A DNA stretch of 64,000 nucleotides from Mixta intestinalis (GTDB taxonomy: Bacteria; Pseudomonadota; Gammaproteobacteria; Enterobacterales; Enterobacteriaceae): contig NZ_CP028271.1 of the NCBI RefSeq assembly GCF_009914055.1, positions 4,464,001 through 4,528,000 of the forward strand, read 5' to 3'. Below the pieces are notes generated by a model. The model searched no databases. It was given only the letters and a program-made list of their open reading frames with translations, and was not told the origin of the DNA. Shown here piece after piece: positions 26,184 through 36,478 of this stretch. Position 1 is the first letter of the stretch, and every line of letters starts with the position of its first letter. The translations under genes and the position numbers were made by a program.

Positions 26184-28115
26184 ATGAAAAAAATATCACC
26201 TGACATGCCTGAGCTACAGTCAATGAATTTAATCGATGAAACGGTAGAAAAAATAAGAAATATAATTCCTGAAGCTTTTACCGATAATAAAATTGACTTT
26301 GATGTTTTAAAACAGCTCTTAGGCAATAACGTCAGCGATAAAGAAGAACGCTATGGCCTGAACTGGCACGGTAAGCGTCGTGCACGGCAGCTTGCCCTGA
26401 CGCCTTCACGTGGTACTTTACGCCCCAGCAAGGCTGACAGCGTCGACTGGGACACCACAAAAAATATCATGATTGAAGGCGACAATCTTGAGGTGTTAAA
26501 GCTTCTGCAAAAAAGCTATGCGGGAGAGGTAAAACTGATCTTCATCGATCCGCCCTATAATACCGGTAAGGATTTCGTCTATCCCGATGATTTTCAGGAT
26601 AATATAAAAAATTACCTTGAATTAACCGGACAATCAGAAGGCGGTGTACGCCTGAGTACCAATGCCGAAACCAGCGGGCGTTACCATACCGACTGGTTAA
26701 ATATGATTTATCCGCGTTTAAAACTGGCTAAAAACCTTTTAAGCGACGACGGCGTTATTTTAGTTAGCCTTGATGATGTGGAAGCCTCGAACCTCAGGCT
26801 GCTGCTAAATGAAATCTTCGGTGAAGAGTGTTTTGTTGGCATTTTCCCGTGGCGATCGAGAACGGCAAAGGCCGACGTGCCTTATGGCGTCTCTAACGAT
26901 GTGGAATGGATCATCGCCTTTGCCAATAAAGGGTTTATCGCAGGCAGGGAAGGTGAACGAAAATATTATCAGTCAGCGGATTATGCAGACAGATGGCGTT
27001 TGCAGGATCTGACAAAAAATACCACCAGAGAGCAGCGTCCTAACTCTTACTTCACCATCGTCAACCCGAAAAATGGCGATAAGTATCCTGCCAGCGCTAC
27101 CCGCACCTGGTCAGTAACGCCAGATACTATTCCTGAATATTTAGCGCAGGGGAAAATCGTTTTTCCTGGCGATTACGATTTTCTGAAACTATCCAAGCCT
27201 GCATTCCGTGTCTTTGAACGTGAAGACAGGGAAAAAGCCATGAGAAAATATGGCATTGATAGCCTGAAAATGTCGGTTTCTACTTATCTGCCGGAAAAAG
27301 AGGTAGGAAGAACGGAACATGGTTCGAAGGATATCAGGGCGCTTTTTGAATCACAGATATTTCCCTATCCCAAGCCGGTCTCTCTGATTGAATTCTTTAT
27401 TAAAAATATGACCAATGAGGGCGATCTGATAGTGGATTTCTTTGCCGGTTCAGGCACCACGGGACATGCCGTCATGAAAGCCTGTGCCGAAGAGCATAAA
27501 TCGCGTCGCTTTATACTGGTTCAGCTACCGGAGCCTTTACTCGAAAGTAACAAAGAACAAAAAACCGCGTTTGACTACTGTAAAACGCTGGGCGTTCCGG
27601 CAAAAATTTCTGAGCTAACCAAAGAGCGCCTGCGCCGGGCAGGTACAAAAATCCGTCAGGAAAATCCTGAATGGCAGGGCGATAGCGGATTCCGCGTGTT
27701 CAGGCTGGATACCTCTAATATTCGTCCCTGGGAAGCCACGGCGGATTCATTGCTACAGGAGCTGGAAACGCATATCAGCCCGATCCTTAACGATCGTAAT
27801 GAAGACGATCTGCTGACTGAGCTGCTGCTTAAGCGCGGTATCGATCTTAGCGTCAATATTGCACAGCGTCAGTTTGCAGGACTAACGGTTTCCTGCGCCG
27901 ATAACGGTAAACTCTTTACCTGTTTTGCCAAAACCATTCCGGCCTCGTTGGTTGAGGAACTGGCTCAGGGGATTCTTGGCTGGCACCGCGAGCTTAACGC
28001 GACAAAAGAGACGGTCTGTTATTTCCTTGATGACGCATTTGAAAATAATGCCGCCAAAATCAATCTGTGCGCCATCCTGGAACAGCAGGGGCTGACCAAC
28101 CTGCATAGTCTGTAA
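26184..28115 (+). CDS. mod: Type III restriction-modification system, DNA methyltransferase subunit Mod
   Basis: Mod recognises the target site and transfers methyl from S-adenosylmethionine to adenine, and it also guides Res. The protein has 643 residues. Catalytic motif IV DPPYNTG lies at 122-128, before the S-adenosylmethionine-binding motif DFFAGSGTTGHA at about 416-427. This order defines beta-class N6-adenine methyltransferases, the type III pattern. The stretch between them (about 200-400) should hold the target-recognition domain. The N-terminal block ERYGLNWHGKRRA (55-67) is typical of the family. The res gene follows after nine bases. The target sequence cannot be predicted. Confidence 0.93.
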   Translation: MKKISPDMPELQSMNLIDETVEKIRNIIPEAFTDNKIDFDVLKQLLGNNVSDKEERYGLNWHGKRRARQLALTPSRGTLRPSKADSVDWDTTKNIMIEGDNLEVLKLLQKSYAGEVKLIFIDPPYNTGKDFVYPDDFQDNIKNYLELTGQSEGGVRLSTNAETSGRYHTDWLNMIYPRLKLAKNLLSDDGVILVSLDDVEASNLRLLLNEIFGEECFVGIFPWRSRTAKADVPYGVSNDVEWIIAFANKGFIAGREGERKYYQSADYADRWRLQDLTKNTTREQRPNSYFTIVNPKNGDKYPASATRTWSVTPDTIPEYLAQGKIVFPGDYDFLKLSKPAFRVFEREDREKAMRKYGIDSLKMSVSTYLPEKEVGRTEHGSKDIRALFESQIFPYPKPVSLIEFFIKNMTNEGDLIVDFFAGSGTTGHAVMKACAEEHKSRRFILVQLPEPLLESNKEQKTAFDYCKTLGVPAKISELTKERLRRAGTKIRQENPEWQGDSGFRVFRLDTSNIRPWEATADSLLQELETHISPILNDRNEDDLLTELLLKRGIDLSVNIAQRQFAGLTVSCADNGKLFTCFAKTIPASLVEELAQGILGWHRELNATKETVCYFLDDAFENNAAKINLCAILEQQGLTNLHSL

Positions 28116-28124
28116 GAGGTTACT

Positions 28125-31091
28125 ATGAAATTACATTTTGAATCTGACCTCGCTTATCAGCAGGATGCGATATCGTCCGTCTGCGATTTGTTTACCGGTC
28201 TGGAAAAATGGGAAAGCGAAACGACCGTGCTGGCACCCGTACAGGGCGCGCTGTCATTTGAAGGTGCCACCGGCTCGATGCCGGTTAATCCGCCTGTTCC
28301 GCCCGATGAGATCCTGCTGAAAAACCTTAACAAGGTGCAGCTGCGTAACCAGCTTCCTCCGTCATCTTCGCTGGACAGCCATGATTTTACCGTTGAGATG
28401 GAAACCGGTACGGGTAAAACCTACGTTTACCTGCGCACCATCCTGGAGCTGAATAAACGCTTCGGCATGAGCAAGTTTATTATCGTGGTGCCATCCGTTG
28501 CCATTAAGGAAGGGGTGTATAAAACGCTACAGATTACCAGGGAGCATTTTAAAAGTCTGTATGCGGGCGTTCCCTATGAATACTATCTGTATGACTCGGC
28601 AAAACCGGCTGACGTGCGTAATTTCGCTACCAGCTCTGTTATGCAGATTATGGTGATGACCGTTGGCGCGATAAATAAAAAGGATGTGAATAAGCTATAT
28701 CAGTCCAGCGAAAAGACTACCGTTGATGAGCTGGATAAGCCGATCGATCTTATCAGAGCGACGCGCCCGATCGTTATCGTTGATGAACCACAAAGCGTGG
28801 ACGGTGGGCTGAACGGTGCGGGAAAAACCGCGCTGGATGCGATGTATCCTCTGTTCACCCTGCGTTATTCCGCGACTCACATCCATAAGCATCATATGGT
28901 CTATCGTCTGGACGCGATCGATGCCTATAACCAGAAGCTGGTAAAACAGATAGAAATTGCCGGGCTTGAGGTGCAAAACGCCAGCAATAGCCCTTACGTA
29001 AAACTGGTCAGCATTAACAGCAAAAAGAATCAGATCAGCGCAACCGTGCTGGTTGATCTTGCCGATCAACAAGGGGCGGTTAAGCGCGCTGAAATTACCG
29101 TTTATGACGGCACCACGCTTGCCAGCGAAACCGGGCGAGATATCTACCAGGGCTTTCGCATTGGCGAGATTCGTACCGGTAAAGCGGGTTTTGTGACGCT
29201 TGAAACGCCCACTGAGATACATTATCTGAAAACCGGCGATGTGGTTGGCGATATTAATCCGCTGGTGATCCAACGCCATATGATTCGCCGGACCATCCGT
29301 GAGCACCTGGATAAAGAGCTGCGCCTTAGCGGTCAGCAAATTAAGGTTCTGACGCTGTTCTTTATTGATAAAGTCGATCTCTATCGTCAGCCGGGCGAGA
29401 GTGGTACGCGCGTGCCGGGCGAGTATGCGCGTATTTTCGAAGAGGAATATCTGAAGGCGATAAAAAGCCCGGCTTACCAGGCGCTGGTTTCTTCTCATCC
29501 ACAGCAGGTTCAGGATGTTCACGACGGCTACTTCTCCGTCGATAAAAAGGGCGTGTGGGCGGAAACCAGCGAAAACAATAATGCCGGGCGTGAAAACGCC
29601 GAGCGCGGTTATAACCTCATCATGAAGAACAAGGAAAAGCTGTTGAGCTTCTCCAGTCCGGTAAGGTTTATTTTTTCCCATTCCGCGTTAAAAGAGGGGT
29701 GGGATAATCCCAACGTATTCCAGATTTGTAGCCTGCGTGAAATGGGCAGCGAGCGGGAGCGTCGTCAGACATTAGGGCGCGGCCTGCGTTTATGCGTTAA
29801 CCAGCAGGGCGAGCGCGTCCGCGATGACAATATTAACGTTCTGACGGTGATTGCCGGTGAGAGTTACCAGGCCTACGCCGAACGCTTACAGACTGAGATC
29901 GAGGACGAAACGGGCATTCGTTTTGGCGTGGTTGAAAAAGAGACGTTTGCCCATCTGTTGATCGCTGACGAGGTTTCATTCGGGGCCGCCGGCATTACCG
30001 CTTCGCAGGAAATATGGCATGACCTGCTGGCGCAGGGCTATCTGGATAAATCGGGCCATATTACCGCCTCCTTAAAGAACGCGCTGCGTGAAGGAACGTT
30101 GCGATTAACCGAACGGTACGCACATCTACAGGCTCAGGTTGAAGGCATACTGCATAAACTGGCGGGCCGCTTAACTATCCATAACGCCGACGAGCGCGTT
30201 TCGATCAAATACCGTAAAGCGGTGATCGACAGCCCGGAATTTGCGGCGCTGTGGCAGCGTATTTGCCAGAAAACGCGCTACCGCCTGGCGTTTGATGAAA
30301 ATAAGCTGATTGCGGCCTGTACGTCATCACTGGCGGATATGCCACCGATGGCCAAAGCGATGATCGGCTTCAGCAAAGCGCACCTGACACAAAACCAGGC
30401 GGGACTGGATGTGGTTGCCCAGGCTAACGGCACCAGCAATGCGGTCATTGAGGTCACCGCGCAGCCGCTGCCCGATATTCTGGGCGTGTTGCAGGAGAAG
30501 ACCGGATTAACGCGGCGTAGCCTGAGCATTATCCTGAAAAATAGCGGTCGCCTGGCTGATTTTGTGAAAAATCCACAGCAGTTTATCAGCGAAACGATAG
30601 GACGAATTAATTACTGTAAGCGGCTGGCTATCGTGGAGGGCATTCGCTATTACCCGCTGCAAGGGGAAGCCTGGGCGTGCAGTTTATTTACCGACAAGGA
30701 GCTTACCGGCTACGCGCGTAATATTATTGAAACGTCGGCAAAATCGCTTTATGAGTATGTGCCGAAGGATTCAGAGGTAGAAGAGCAGTTTGCAAAAGCG
30801 CTGGATCGGCAGGAGGAGGTTAAAGTCTATGTTAAACTCCCCGGCTGGTTTAAAATCCCTACGCCTCTCGGCAGCTATAATCCTGACTGGGCGCTGGTTA
30901 TCGAGAAGGGTAATGAAGAGCAGCTTTATTTCGTCGCGGAAACCAAGAGCACGCACTTTGGGTTAAGAGCGGAAGAAGCCGCCAAAATCAGCTGCGGCAG
31001 CGCGCATTTTGCGTCATTAGCAGCTGAACATGCCAACCCCGCCCGCTACAGGCATGTAACCACGCTTAACGATATATCCGCCAGTCTGTAA
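28125..31091 (+). CDS. res: Type III restriction-modification system, restriction subunit Res
   Basis: Res is the ATP-dependent nuclease subunit that cuts when two unmodified sites are met. The protein has 988 residues. It is a superfamily 2 helicase with Walker A ETGTGKT at 93-99, a DEPQ motif II at 220-223 and motif VI QTLGRGLRLC near 549-558. A C-terminal nuclease domain carries the PD-(D/E)xK residues in NPDWALV (D921) and AETKS (E939-x-K941). The length matches the family (about 950-1000). ATG follows AAGAGG, nine bases after mod. All catalytic motifs look intact, so the system is probably active. A strong terminator follows. Confidence 0.94.
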   Translation: MKLHFESDLAYQQDAISSVCDLFTGLEKWESETTVLAPVQGALSFEGATGSMPVNPPVPPDEILLKNLNKVQLRNQLPPSSSLDSHDFTVEMETGTGKTYVYLRTILELNKRFGMSKFIIVVPSVAIKEGVYKTLQITREHFKSLYAGVPYEYYLYDSAKPADVRNFATSSVMQIMVMTVGAINKKDVNKLYQSSEKTTVDELDKPIDLIRATRPIVIVDEPQSVDGGLNGAGKTALDAMYPLFTLRYSATHIHKHHMVYRLDAIDAYNQKLVKQIEIAGLEVQNASNSPYVKLVSINSKKNQISATVLVDLADQQGAVKRAEITVYDGTTLASETGRDIYQGFRIGEIRTGKAGFVTLETPTEIHYLKTGDVVGDINPLVIQRHMIRRTIREHLDKELRLSGQQIKVLTLFFIDKVDLYRQPGESGTRVPGEYARIFEEEYLKAIKSPAYQALVSSHPQQVQDVHDGYFSVDKKGVWAETSENNNAGRENAERGYNLIMKNKEKLLSFSSPVRFIFSHSALKEGWDNPNVFQICSLREMGSERERRQTLGRGLRLCVNQQGERVRDDNINVLTVIAGESYQAYAERLQTEIEDETGIRFGVVEKETFAHLLIADEVSFGAAGITASQEIWHDLLAQGYLDKSGHITASLKNALREGTLRLTERYAHLQAQVEGILHKLAGRLTIHNADERVSIKYRKAVIDSPEFAALWQRICQKTRYRLAFDENKLIAACTSSLADMPPMAKAMIGFSKAHLTQNQAGLDVVAQANGTSNAVIEVTAQPLPDILGVLQEKTGLTRRSLSIILKNSGRLADFVKNPQQFISETIGRINYCKRLAIVEGIRYYPLQGEAWACSLFTDKELTGYARNIIETSAKSLYEYVPKDSEVEEQFAKALDRQEEVKVYVKLPGWFKIPTPLGSYNPDWALVIEKGNEEQLYFVAETKSTHFGLRAEEAAKISCGSAHFASLAAEHANPARYRHVTTLNDISASL

Positions 31092-31427
31092 AAACTGTAA
31101 AAGAGAAAGGGCTATTTAGCCCTTTTTTACTTTCTTTAATCAGTAACATCTCTCACCTCTTTTCCATTTTCTTTGAATTCCTCATGGACTGAAAAATTTA
31201 TCAATAGCTGTCGTTGTGATGAATATTTAATTTCTACTTGAATTAACTTTAATAAAGAAAAGTGGAAAAGAGCACGACTATTACCTTATTTTTAAAGGAT
31301 TGCTCCATAGAAGATAAATTAAAAGGATGAGCATCAATACGGTACAGAAAGTTAATGAATGTATACGTCATTATTGTTTTTGCAACGGTTTCGCCATCCT
31401 CTGGACTGATAAGGTATACCCTGAATA
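31092..31427 (+). other. AT-rich spacer between res and the helicase-nuclease gene
   Basis: After the res terminator about 300 AT-rich bases precede the next gene. They presumably hold its promoter. A TGA directly before the ATG at 31428 rules out a longer N-terminus. No other gene is seen. Confidence 0.5.
31106..31128 (+). terminator. Rho-independent terminator of mod-res
   Basis: A 9-bp stem AAAGGGCTA with its complement and a 2-base loop is followed by a run of T, 15 bases after the res stop codon. Confidence 0.85.
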
Positions 31428-34400
31428 ATGAAAAACGCTTCGAAGAAGATCCTTACGGCATGGCAAGATTATCTGAAATGTAGCGGCGCAGAAAAAAGCA
31501 AAATATCAGCCAGCGAGATACATGAAGATCATCAGCTGGTACTGAATGCGGGAAACTGTCAGGAGACGTCAAACGGCGTACAGCTCACCATTCCGCCGCA
31601 GGTTTATCAACACTGGCGCAAACAGTTCGTAAAATATGACAATAAAGGAAAAATATCGCAGATAGCTCCGGTTAACCTGCTGTTTCCACTGCTGCGTTGC
31701 GTCGAACACGAGCGTGGCAAAGATAATGTGAAATTTCTGCCTCTGTTCTCTTTTCCGCTGCCAAAATCGTTCTTTATGCAGAACAATCCATCTCTGCTGT
31801 TGCCGGTGAAAGATGGTCAGCAGATTAGTGCGCTGCCGTACGCATTTCGTGAAATGTTCGGTATTCAGCTGGCCGAGCTGGGCGAAAACCGCCATGTGAT
31901 GAGTATCATTAGCGCGCTGACGGGGCAAAAATATGACACCTTTTTACAGGCGTTTGCCGGGCTACAGGCGTGGATTCGCCAACAGCCGGGCGGCAGATAT
32001 CAACGGCTGGAAAACGCCTTTGATGCCCTGATTGCGCCTTTGCATAATGAAGATTACCAGCTAAAGCGTGATGAGGAAGATTACGCCTGGCTATGCGAGC
32101 ATGCCGAAGAGCAGTTTCCTCTGCTGGAGCAATACCTCACCCAGGTGCATGATGAAAATACCCTTTCGGAACAGGGTGAAATCGTTACCGCTGGGCTGTT
32201 TGAAACGCACTATCCGCTTGGGCATGGGCAGATGGCAGCAATCCAGGCAATTAATCAGGATGAGCGTCTGATTGCGGTACAGGGTGCGCCCGGCACGGGC
32301 AAAACCACGCTGTTCAAGTCGTTGATTGCTCAGCGGCTGGTTGCACGTGCGCTCGCTATCGCCGCGGGGCAAGATGAAAACCTCGGCATGCTGGTGACCT
32401 CCACCGCGATAAAAGCGGTTGAAAACATTATTGACGATCTGCGCAACGATCCGCTTACGCAAAATCTGGACTGGCTCTGGTTTCAGGGCGGCGCTAAGGA
32501 ACAGGTGCAGAATGAATTCGGGCGGCTGGAACGGCTTATCAGCCGCTGGCGGCAGGAAATTTATGATGAAGAGGCGCAGCAGCGCTACCTGACGGCGTTA
32601 CAGCTGCATCGTAATGCGCTGGACAGCTGCTATCAGGCATACAAGGAAAATAAGGCCGAGGCCCAACAGAGCGTTATTGATTGTGAGCTGAATACCGACA
32701 GCGTTGAAGAACTTCCCCGCCGTTTCGCCGATAAACTTGCCGCGTTAGCCTCGGCGGTACAGCGACAGAATATTGCGATTTCCCCCGGCAGCGCGGGTGA
32801 TATTAATGCGCTTGCCAGCCAGCTACAGAAACGTTTGCAGGCCATCCATCTGGAAAAAGCGCAGCGTCAGGAGGCGGAAAAAATCTGCCAGACACTACAG
32901 GCAACCTGGCCGCAGCCGCATAATCTGGAGCAGATTTTTCGCTGGCTGGACTCCTCTTTGCGTCCGGCACTTGAACTACACTACCGTGATTATCCGCGTA
33001 GCGGCATCAGGCGCTATCTGGTGCGCATGTTTGAAGAAAAATACCGGGATCGTTTACAGCTGATGCAGGCCGCCGTGCCGGAAGATTTCCACTATTTCCA
33101 TCTCGATCGGCTTACCCACGCTCAGCTTGCCGCGCTGGCGGATGCGGGGGAAGCGCTTTCCCGGCAGACCGATAATCTTCAACTGCTGAAGTTACTTATG
33201 CAGCCTGAAACCGATCCGAAGGAAGAAGGGCATCTGCTGGAGTTTGTCAGGGATGCGACAGCGCTACAGGCGCTGTCGCATAAAATTATCCATGCGCAAC
33301 GCACGGTAGCCAGCTATCAGCAGCGTTATCCTGAGGGCAGCTGGTGCGACATCTTGCGCAAGCGTTTTATTAGCCAGCATCGTGACATGTTTGAGGCCGC
33401 CATCGGCTATCTGTGGCAGGAACAGCTGAAGCGGAAAACCGAGCTGGAAGAGGTCGTCACCCACTGGCAGGCGCTGGTGGGCGGGCGCCGCAGTGCAGGT
33501 TACTATTCCTGGCTGGAGAAGCTGGATGAGTTCTACCGTGCGCTGTCTCTGGTCTATCCGGTAATGGCAACGACGCTGGTTTCCGCATGGAAGATGGCGG
33601 GCTACCGTAAGCTGAAGGAGCTTAAGGGCCATAAGCCCTGGCATCTGGCGCTGTGTGATGAAGCGGGCATGATCTCGGTTGAATCGCTGGTCCCCCTGTT
33701 AAGCCGCAGTGAAAAAGCGATGATCGTCGGCGATCCCTTACAGATCGAACCCATTCGTAACCTTTCAGAAAATATGCAGACAAGGCTACATGAACGTTAC
33801 TTTGCTGATGATAACGCGCTGTATGAGCGTGTTTCTCCTGCCACCGTTACCGGCTGGCATCGTGCTGCCGGTACGCTGACGGGCAGGCCGGATGAGATCG
33901 GCAGCGGCATTATTCTGGATGAGCATCGGCGCTGTCAGAAGCCGATTGCCGATCTGTTTATCCGCCTGGCCGGTTATCGCGGCGTTACGGTAGAAACGGC
34001 GGCACCCGATGAGCGTATTGCCCGCGCCTTTGAAAAATCGGGCGGTCATCATCTGATGTTCTACAGCGTGGAGGGGCGAAAAGGCGATGTGGTTAATACT
34101 AACCTTGATGAGATCGAGGCGATTGAACAGCTGCTGAATAAGCTGGAAGCGGCGGGTTACAACCTGAGCGCGGATATTGGCATCGTTACGCCTTACGCTA
34201 ATCAAAGAGCGCTGTTGATTCAACGGCTGGGCGAGCGGATGCATCATCAGCAGAAAAACTGTATCGGCACCGTACATCAGTTCCAGGGCGTGGGCTTCGA
34301 GGTCATCATTTACAGTCCGGTTATTTTTCATCCTCGCGATAGCGCAAGCTTTCAAAACGAGGTGCCGAATATGCTCAACGTGGTGGTTTCACGTGCTAAA

Positions 34401-35030
34401 CAGCAGTTTATCGTGGTGGGTAACTACCACCGACTGCGGCAGGAAGGCGGATTTCTGCGAACGCTTGCTGATAGCGTGGCGGCTGATTTCTTCCTTGAGC
34501 AGGGCAGCCAGCATCCGCAGTTTGCCAGCCTGAGCCAGACGCCACGTTTACAGCGCTATTATCGCGACTGCGAGCATATCGCTGCCTTTAGTGCGCTGGC
34601 GGCACAAAGTGAAAAAGAGCTGATTATTATTACGCCCTGGATCAGGCGTAGCGGCAATGAATACCAGCGCCCTGAACTGGCGCAGCTGGTGGCAACGCAG
34701 CAGCGCGGGGTCAGGGTGAAAGTTTATTATGGCTATCACCATCAACGCTTCGAACGCACCGGAGACAATGACGAATCGTTAGTGGCGGAATATAGCGAAA
34801 AGCTGGGCAAAGAGAACGTTATCCGCCTGCCGGAGGGCACCCATGAAAAAGTGTTAATGATCGATGGGCGTTACCTCGTTCTTGGCAGCTGGAACTGGCT
34901 ATCGCATAGCTATAACCGGGCCTGCCGACATGACGAGGCGTTTAACTACGCCATTCGTCATGAGATTAGCGCTGAACTGGATGATGCCGCGCTGGTCAGT
35001 GAGCTAAAAGCGCGGCTGGAGTTGGGATAG
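31428..35030 (+). CDS. Upf1/DNA2-type helicase with C-terminal phospholipase-D nuclease domain (Mokosh type II MkoC-like)
   Basis: This is a 1200-residue superfamily 1 helicase. Walker A GAPGTGKT is at 286-293, motif II DEAG at 744-747 and motif III GDPLQIEP soon after. GIVTPYANQRALL, TVHQFQGVGFEVII and NVVVSRAKQQF form the second RecA-like half. A long helical insertion fills about 380-690. The C-terminus is a phospholipase-D domain with H1139-x-K1141-x4-D1146 and GSWN (1153-1156). One polypeptide with a COG1112-type helicase and a PLD nuclease is the reported layout of the type II Mokosh anti-phage system. The defence context (type III R-M upstream) agrees. The exact family was not checked by search. 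The stop lies three bases from the convergent permease. Confidence 0.7.
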   Translation: MKNASKKILTAWQDYLKCSGAEKSKISASEIHEDHQLVLNAGNCQETSNGVQLTIPPQVYQHWRKQFVKYDNKGKISQIAPVNLLFPLLRCVEHERGKDNVKFLPLFSFPLPKSFFMQNNPSLLLPVKDGQQISALPYAFREMFGIQLAELGENRHVMSIISALTGQKYDTFLQAFAGLQAWIRQQPGGRYQRLENAFDALIAPLHNEDYQLKRDEEDYAWLCEHAEEQFPLLEQYLTQVHDENTLSEQGEIVTAGLFETHYPLGHGQMAAIQAINQDERLIAVQGAPGTGKTTLFKSLIAQRLVARALAIAAGQDENLGMLVTSTAIKAVENIIDDLRNDPLTQNLDWLWFQGGAKEQVQNEFGRLERLISRWRQEIYDEEAQQRYLTALQLHRNALDSCYQAYKENKAEAQQSVIDCELNTDSVEELPRRFADKLAALASAVQRQNIAISPGSAGDINALASQLQKRLQAIHLEKAQRQEAEKICQTLQATWPQPHNLEQIFRWLDSSLRPALELHYRDYPRSGIRRYLVRMFEEKYRDRLQLMQAAVPEDFHYFHLDRLTHAQLAALADAGEALSRQTDNLQLLKLLMQPETDPKEEGHLLEFVRDATALQALSHKIIHAQRTVASYQQRYPEGSWCDILRKRFISQHRDMFEAAIGYLWQEQLKRKTELEEVVTHWQALVGGRRSAGYYSWLEKLDEFYRALSLVYPVMATTLVSAWKMAGYRKLKELKGHKPWHLALCDEAGMISVESLVPLLSRSEKAMIVGDPLQIEPIRNLSENMQTRLHERYFADDNALYERVSPATVTGWHRAAGTLTGRPDEIGSGIILDEHRRCQKPIADLFIRLAGYRGVTVETAAPDERIARAFEKSGGHHLMFYSVEGRKGDVVNTNLDEIEAIEQLLNKLEAAGYNLSADIGIVTPYANQRALLIQRLGERMHHQQKNCIGTVHQFQGVGFEVIIYSPVIFHPRDSASFQNEVPNMLNVVVSRAKQQFIVVGNYHRLRQEGGFLRTLADSVAADFFLEQGSQHPQFASLSQTPRLQRYYRDCEHIAAFSALAAQSEKELIIITPWIRRSGNEYQRPELAQLVATQQRGVRVKVYYGYHHQRFERTGDNDESLVAEYSEKLGKENVIRLPEGTHEKVLMIDGRYLVLGSWNWLSHSYNRACRHDEAFNYAIRHEISAELDDAALVSELKARLELG

Positions 35031-35032
35031 CG

Positions 35033-36421
35033 TTATGCCTCGCTTTTCAGGTCCGGACGAAAGACAAACCATGAGGCAATAATTAACAGCATCAGCGAAA
35101 TTTCGATCAGCAGCATCAGCTCGCCGCTTTCGCTGAACCAGGTGCCGATAACGATGGCGGTATTGGCGATAATAACCAGCCATGCCGTCCAGGGAAACAG
35201 CGGTGATGTGTAGCGCAACAGGCTGCGTGGATACTGGCCGCGATTAACCGCCTGGCGAAAACGATACTGGCACCAGCCGATGGTAATCCAGGCCAGGCAA
35301 CCGACCTGGCCGGTACTGGAGATTAAATAGAGATAAAACCGCTGTGCAGGAATATAGCGGGAGAGCATCGAAACCAGCGCCAGCGCAGCCGTTATCAAAA
35401 TGGCACGTACCGGAACACCATTTCTGCCGACTTTATTAAACGACGCCGGGGCGAAGCGGTCGCCCGCCATCGACCACAGCAGACGCGAGCTGGCGTAAAT
35501 GGCAGAATTGGCCGCCGAAACTGCGGCAGAGAAAATCACCAGCGTCATCAGTACGTCGGCACCCGGCAGGCCAACGTGGGAAAAGACCCAGACGAAAGGG
35601 CTTTCCCCATTGGGAGCCTGATGTAAAGGGTAAACCAATGCCAGCACGCCGATCGCCAGGCCATAGAACAGAATAATCCGCAGGCCGATGCCCAGGATCA
35701 CCTTGGGTAAAATCGTTTGCGGCGAGGCGGTCTCGCCTGCGGCGTTTCCCACCAGCTCTACGCCCTGAAAAGAATAAATCACAATCGTCATGCAGATCAG
35801 GATTTGCCAGCGGTCTGCCGGAAGCCAGGCGGTATCGCCGCTTAGCGTCGGCTGCCAGCCGGTATGCTGCATCAGTGAGTAAATCATCATGCCGCCAGCG
35901 CCGATAAACAGCACGATGGCGAACACCTTAATCGCCGACAGCCAGTATTCGCATTCGCCAAAACTTCTGGCCGAGGTGAGATTAATCAGGGTAAGCGTGG
36001 CGAGAACAATCAGCGACAGAATATGAACGGGAAGGAAGGGAAAAGCCTGATGGGCGATAAATCCGGCGGCGGTCAGATCGGCCGCCAGCGAAAATACCCA
36101 GCTCAGCCAGTAAAGCCAGCCAATGGTGTAGCTCCAGAGCGGATGCGGCAGTAGCTTCAGCGCATAGTGTTGAAACGATCCCGAATGGGGGAAGGCACAG
36201 GAGAGTTCGCCCAGGCACATCATGGTTGCCAGCATAATAGATCCGGCGAACAGGTAGGCGAAGAGCGTACCGACCGGGCCGACGCGATACAGCGGCTCGG
36301 CAATGCCGATAAACAAACCGGTGCCGATAGTCCCGCCCAGCGACATCATCAGCAGATGGCGTTTTTTCAGGTTACGTTGCAGACCGCCGGTTTGCTCCGG
36401 CGGAGCCAGTAGGGTACTCAT
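35033..36421 (-). CDS. Amino acid permease (APC superfamily, AAT family)
   Basis: This 462-residue transporter has about twelve membrane segments. The family start is LKKRHLLMMSLGGTIGTGLFIG (18-39), the substrate-binding helix 1 motif. GELSCAFPHSGSFQHYA in helices 2-3 and FQGVELVGNAAGETASP in helix 6 also match. AAT members such as LysP, CycA and YifK import amino acids with protons. It is the last gene of a sigma-54-controlled operon with a decarboxylase, an antiporter and a racemase, so a basic amino acid such as ornithine or lysine is the likely substrate. ATG at 36421 has AAGGGACC upstream. The defence island abuts its 3-prime end. Confidence 0.87.
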   Translation of the reverse strand: MSTLLAPPEQTGGLQRNLKKRHLLMMSLGGTIGTGLFIGIAEPLYRVGPVGTLFAYLFAGSIMLATMMCLGELSCAFPHSGSFQHYALKLLPHPLWSYTIGWLYWLSWVFSLAADLTAAGFIAHQAFPFLPVHILSLIVLATLTLINLTSARSFGECEYWLSAIKVFAIVLFIGAGGMMIYSLMQHTGWQPTLSGDTAWLPADRWQILICMTIVIYSFQGVELVGNAAGETASPQTILPKVILGIGLRIILFYGLAIGVLALVYPLHQAPNGESPFVWVFSHVGLPGADVLMTLVIFSAAVSAANSAIYASSRLLWSMAGDRFAPASFNKVGRNGVPVRAILITAALALVSMLSRYIPAQRFYLYLISSTGQVGCLAWITIGWCQYRFRQAVNRGQYPRSLLRYTSPLFPWTAWLVIIANTAIVIGTWFSESGELMLLIEISLMLLIIASWFVFRPDLKSEA

Positions 36422-36478
36422 AAGAAGGTCCCTTCAGGTAATATTATCGCCGCGAAGCGGCCCCTCGCGGCGATAGAC

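Noticed and set aside
28695..29681. 328-codon minus-strand open frame
   Set aside because: It is antisense to res within its helicase region and is a by-product of its codon usage.
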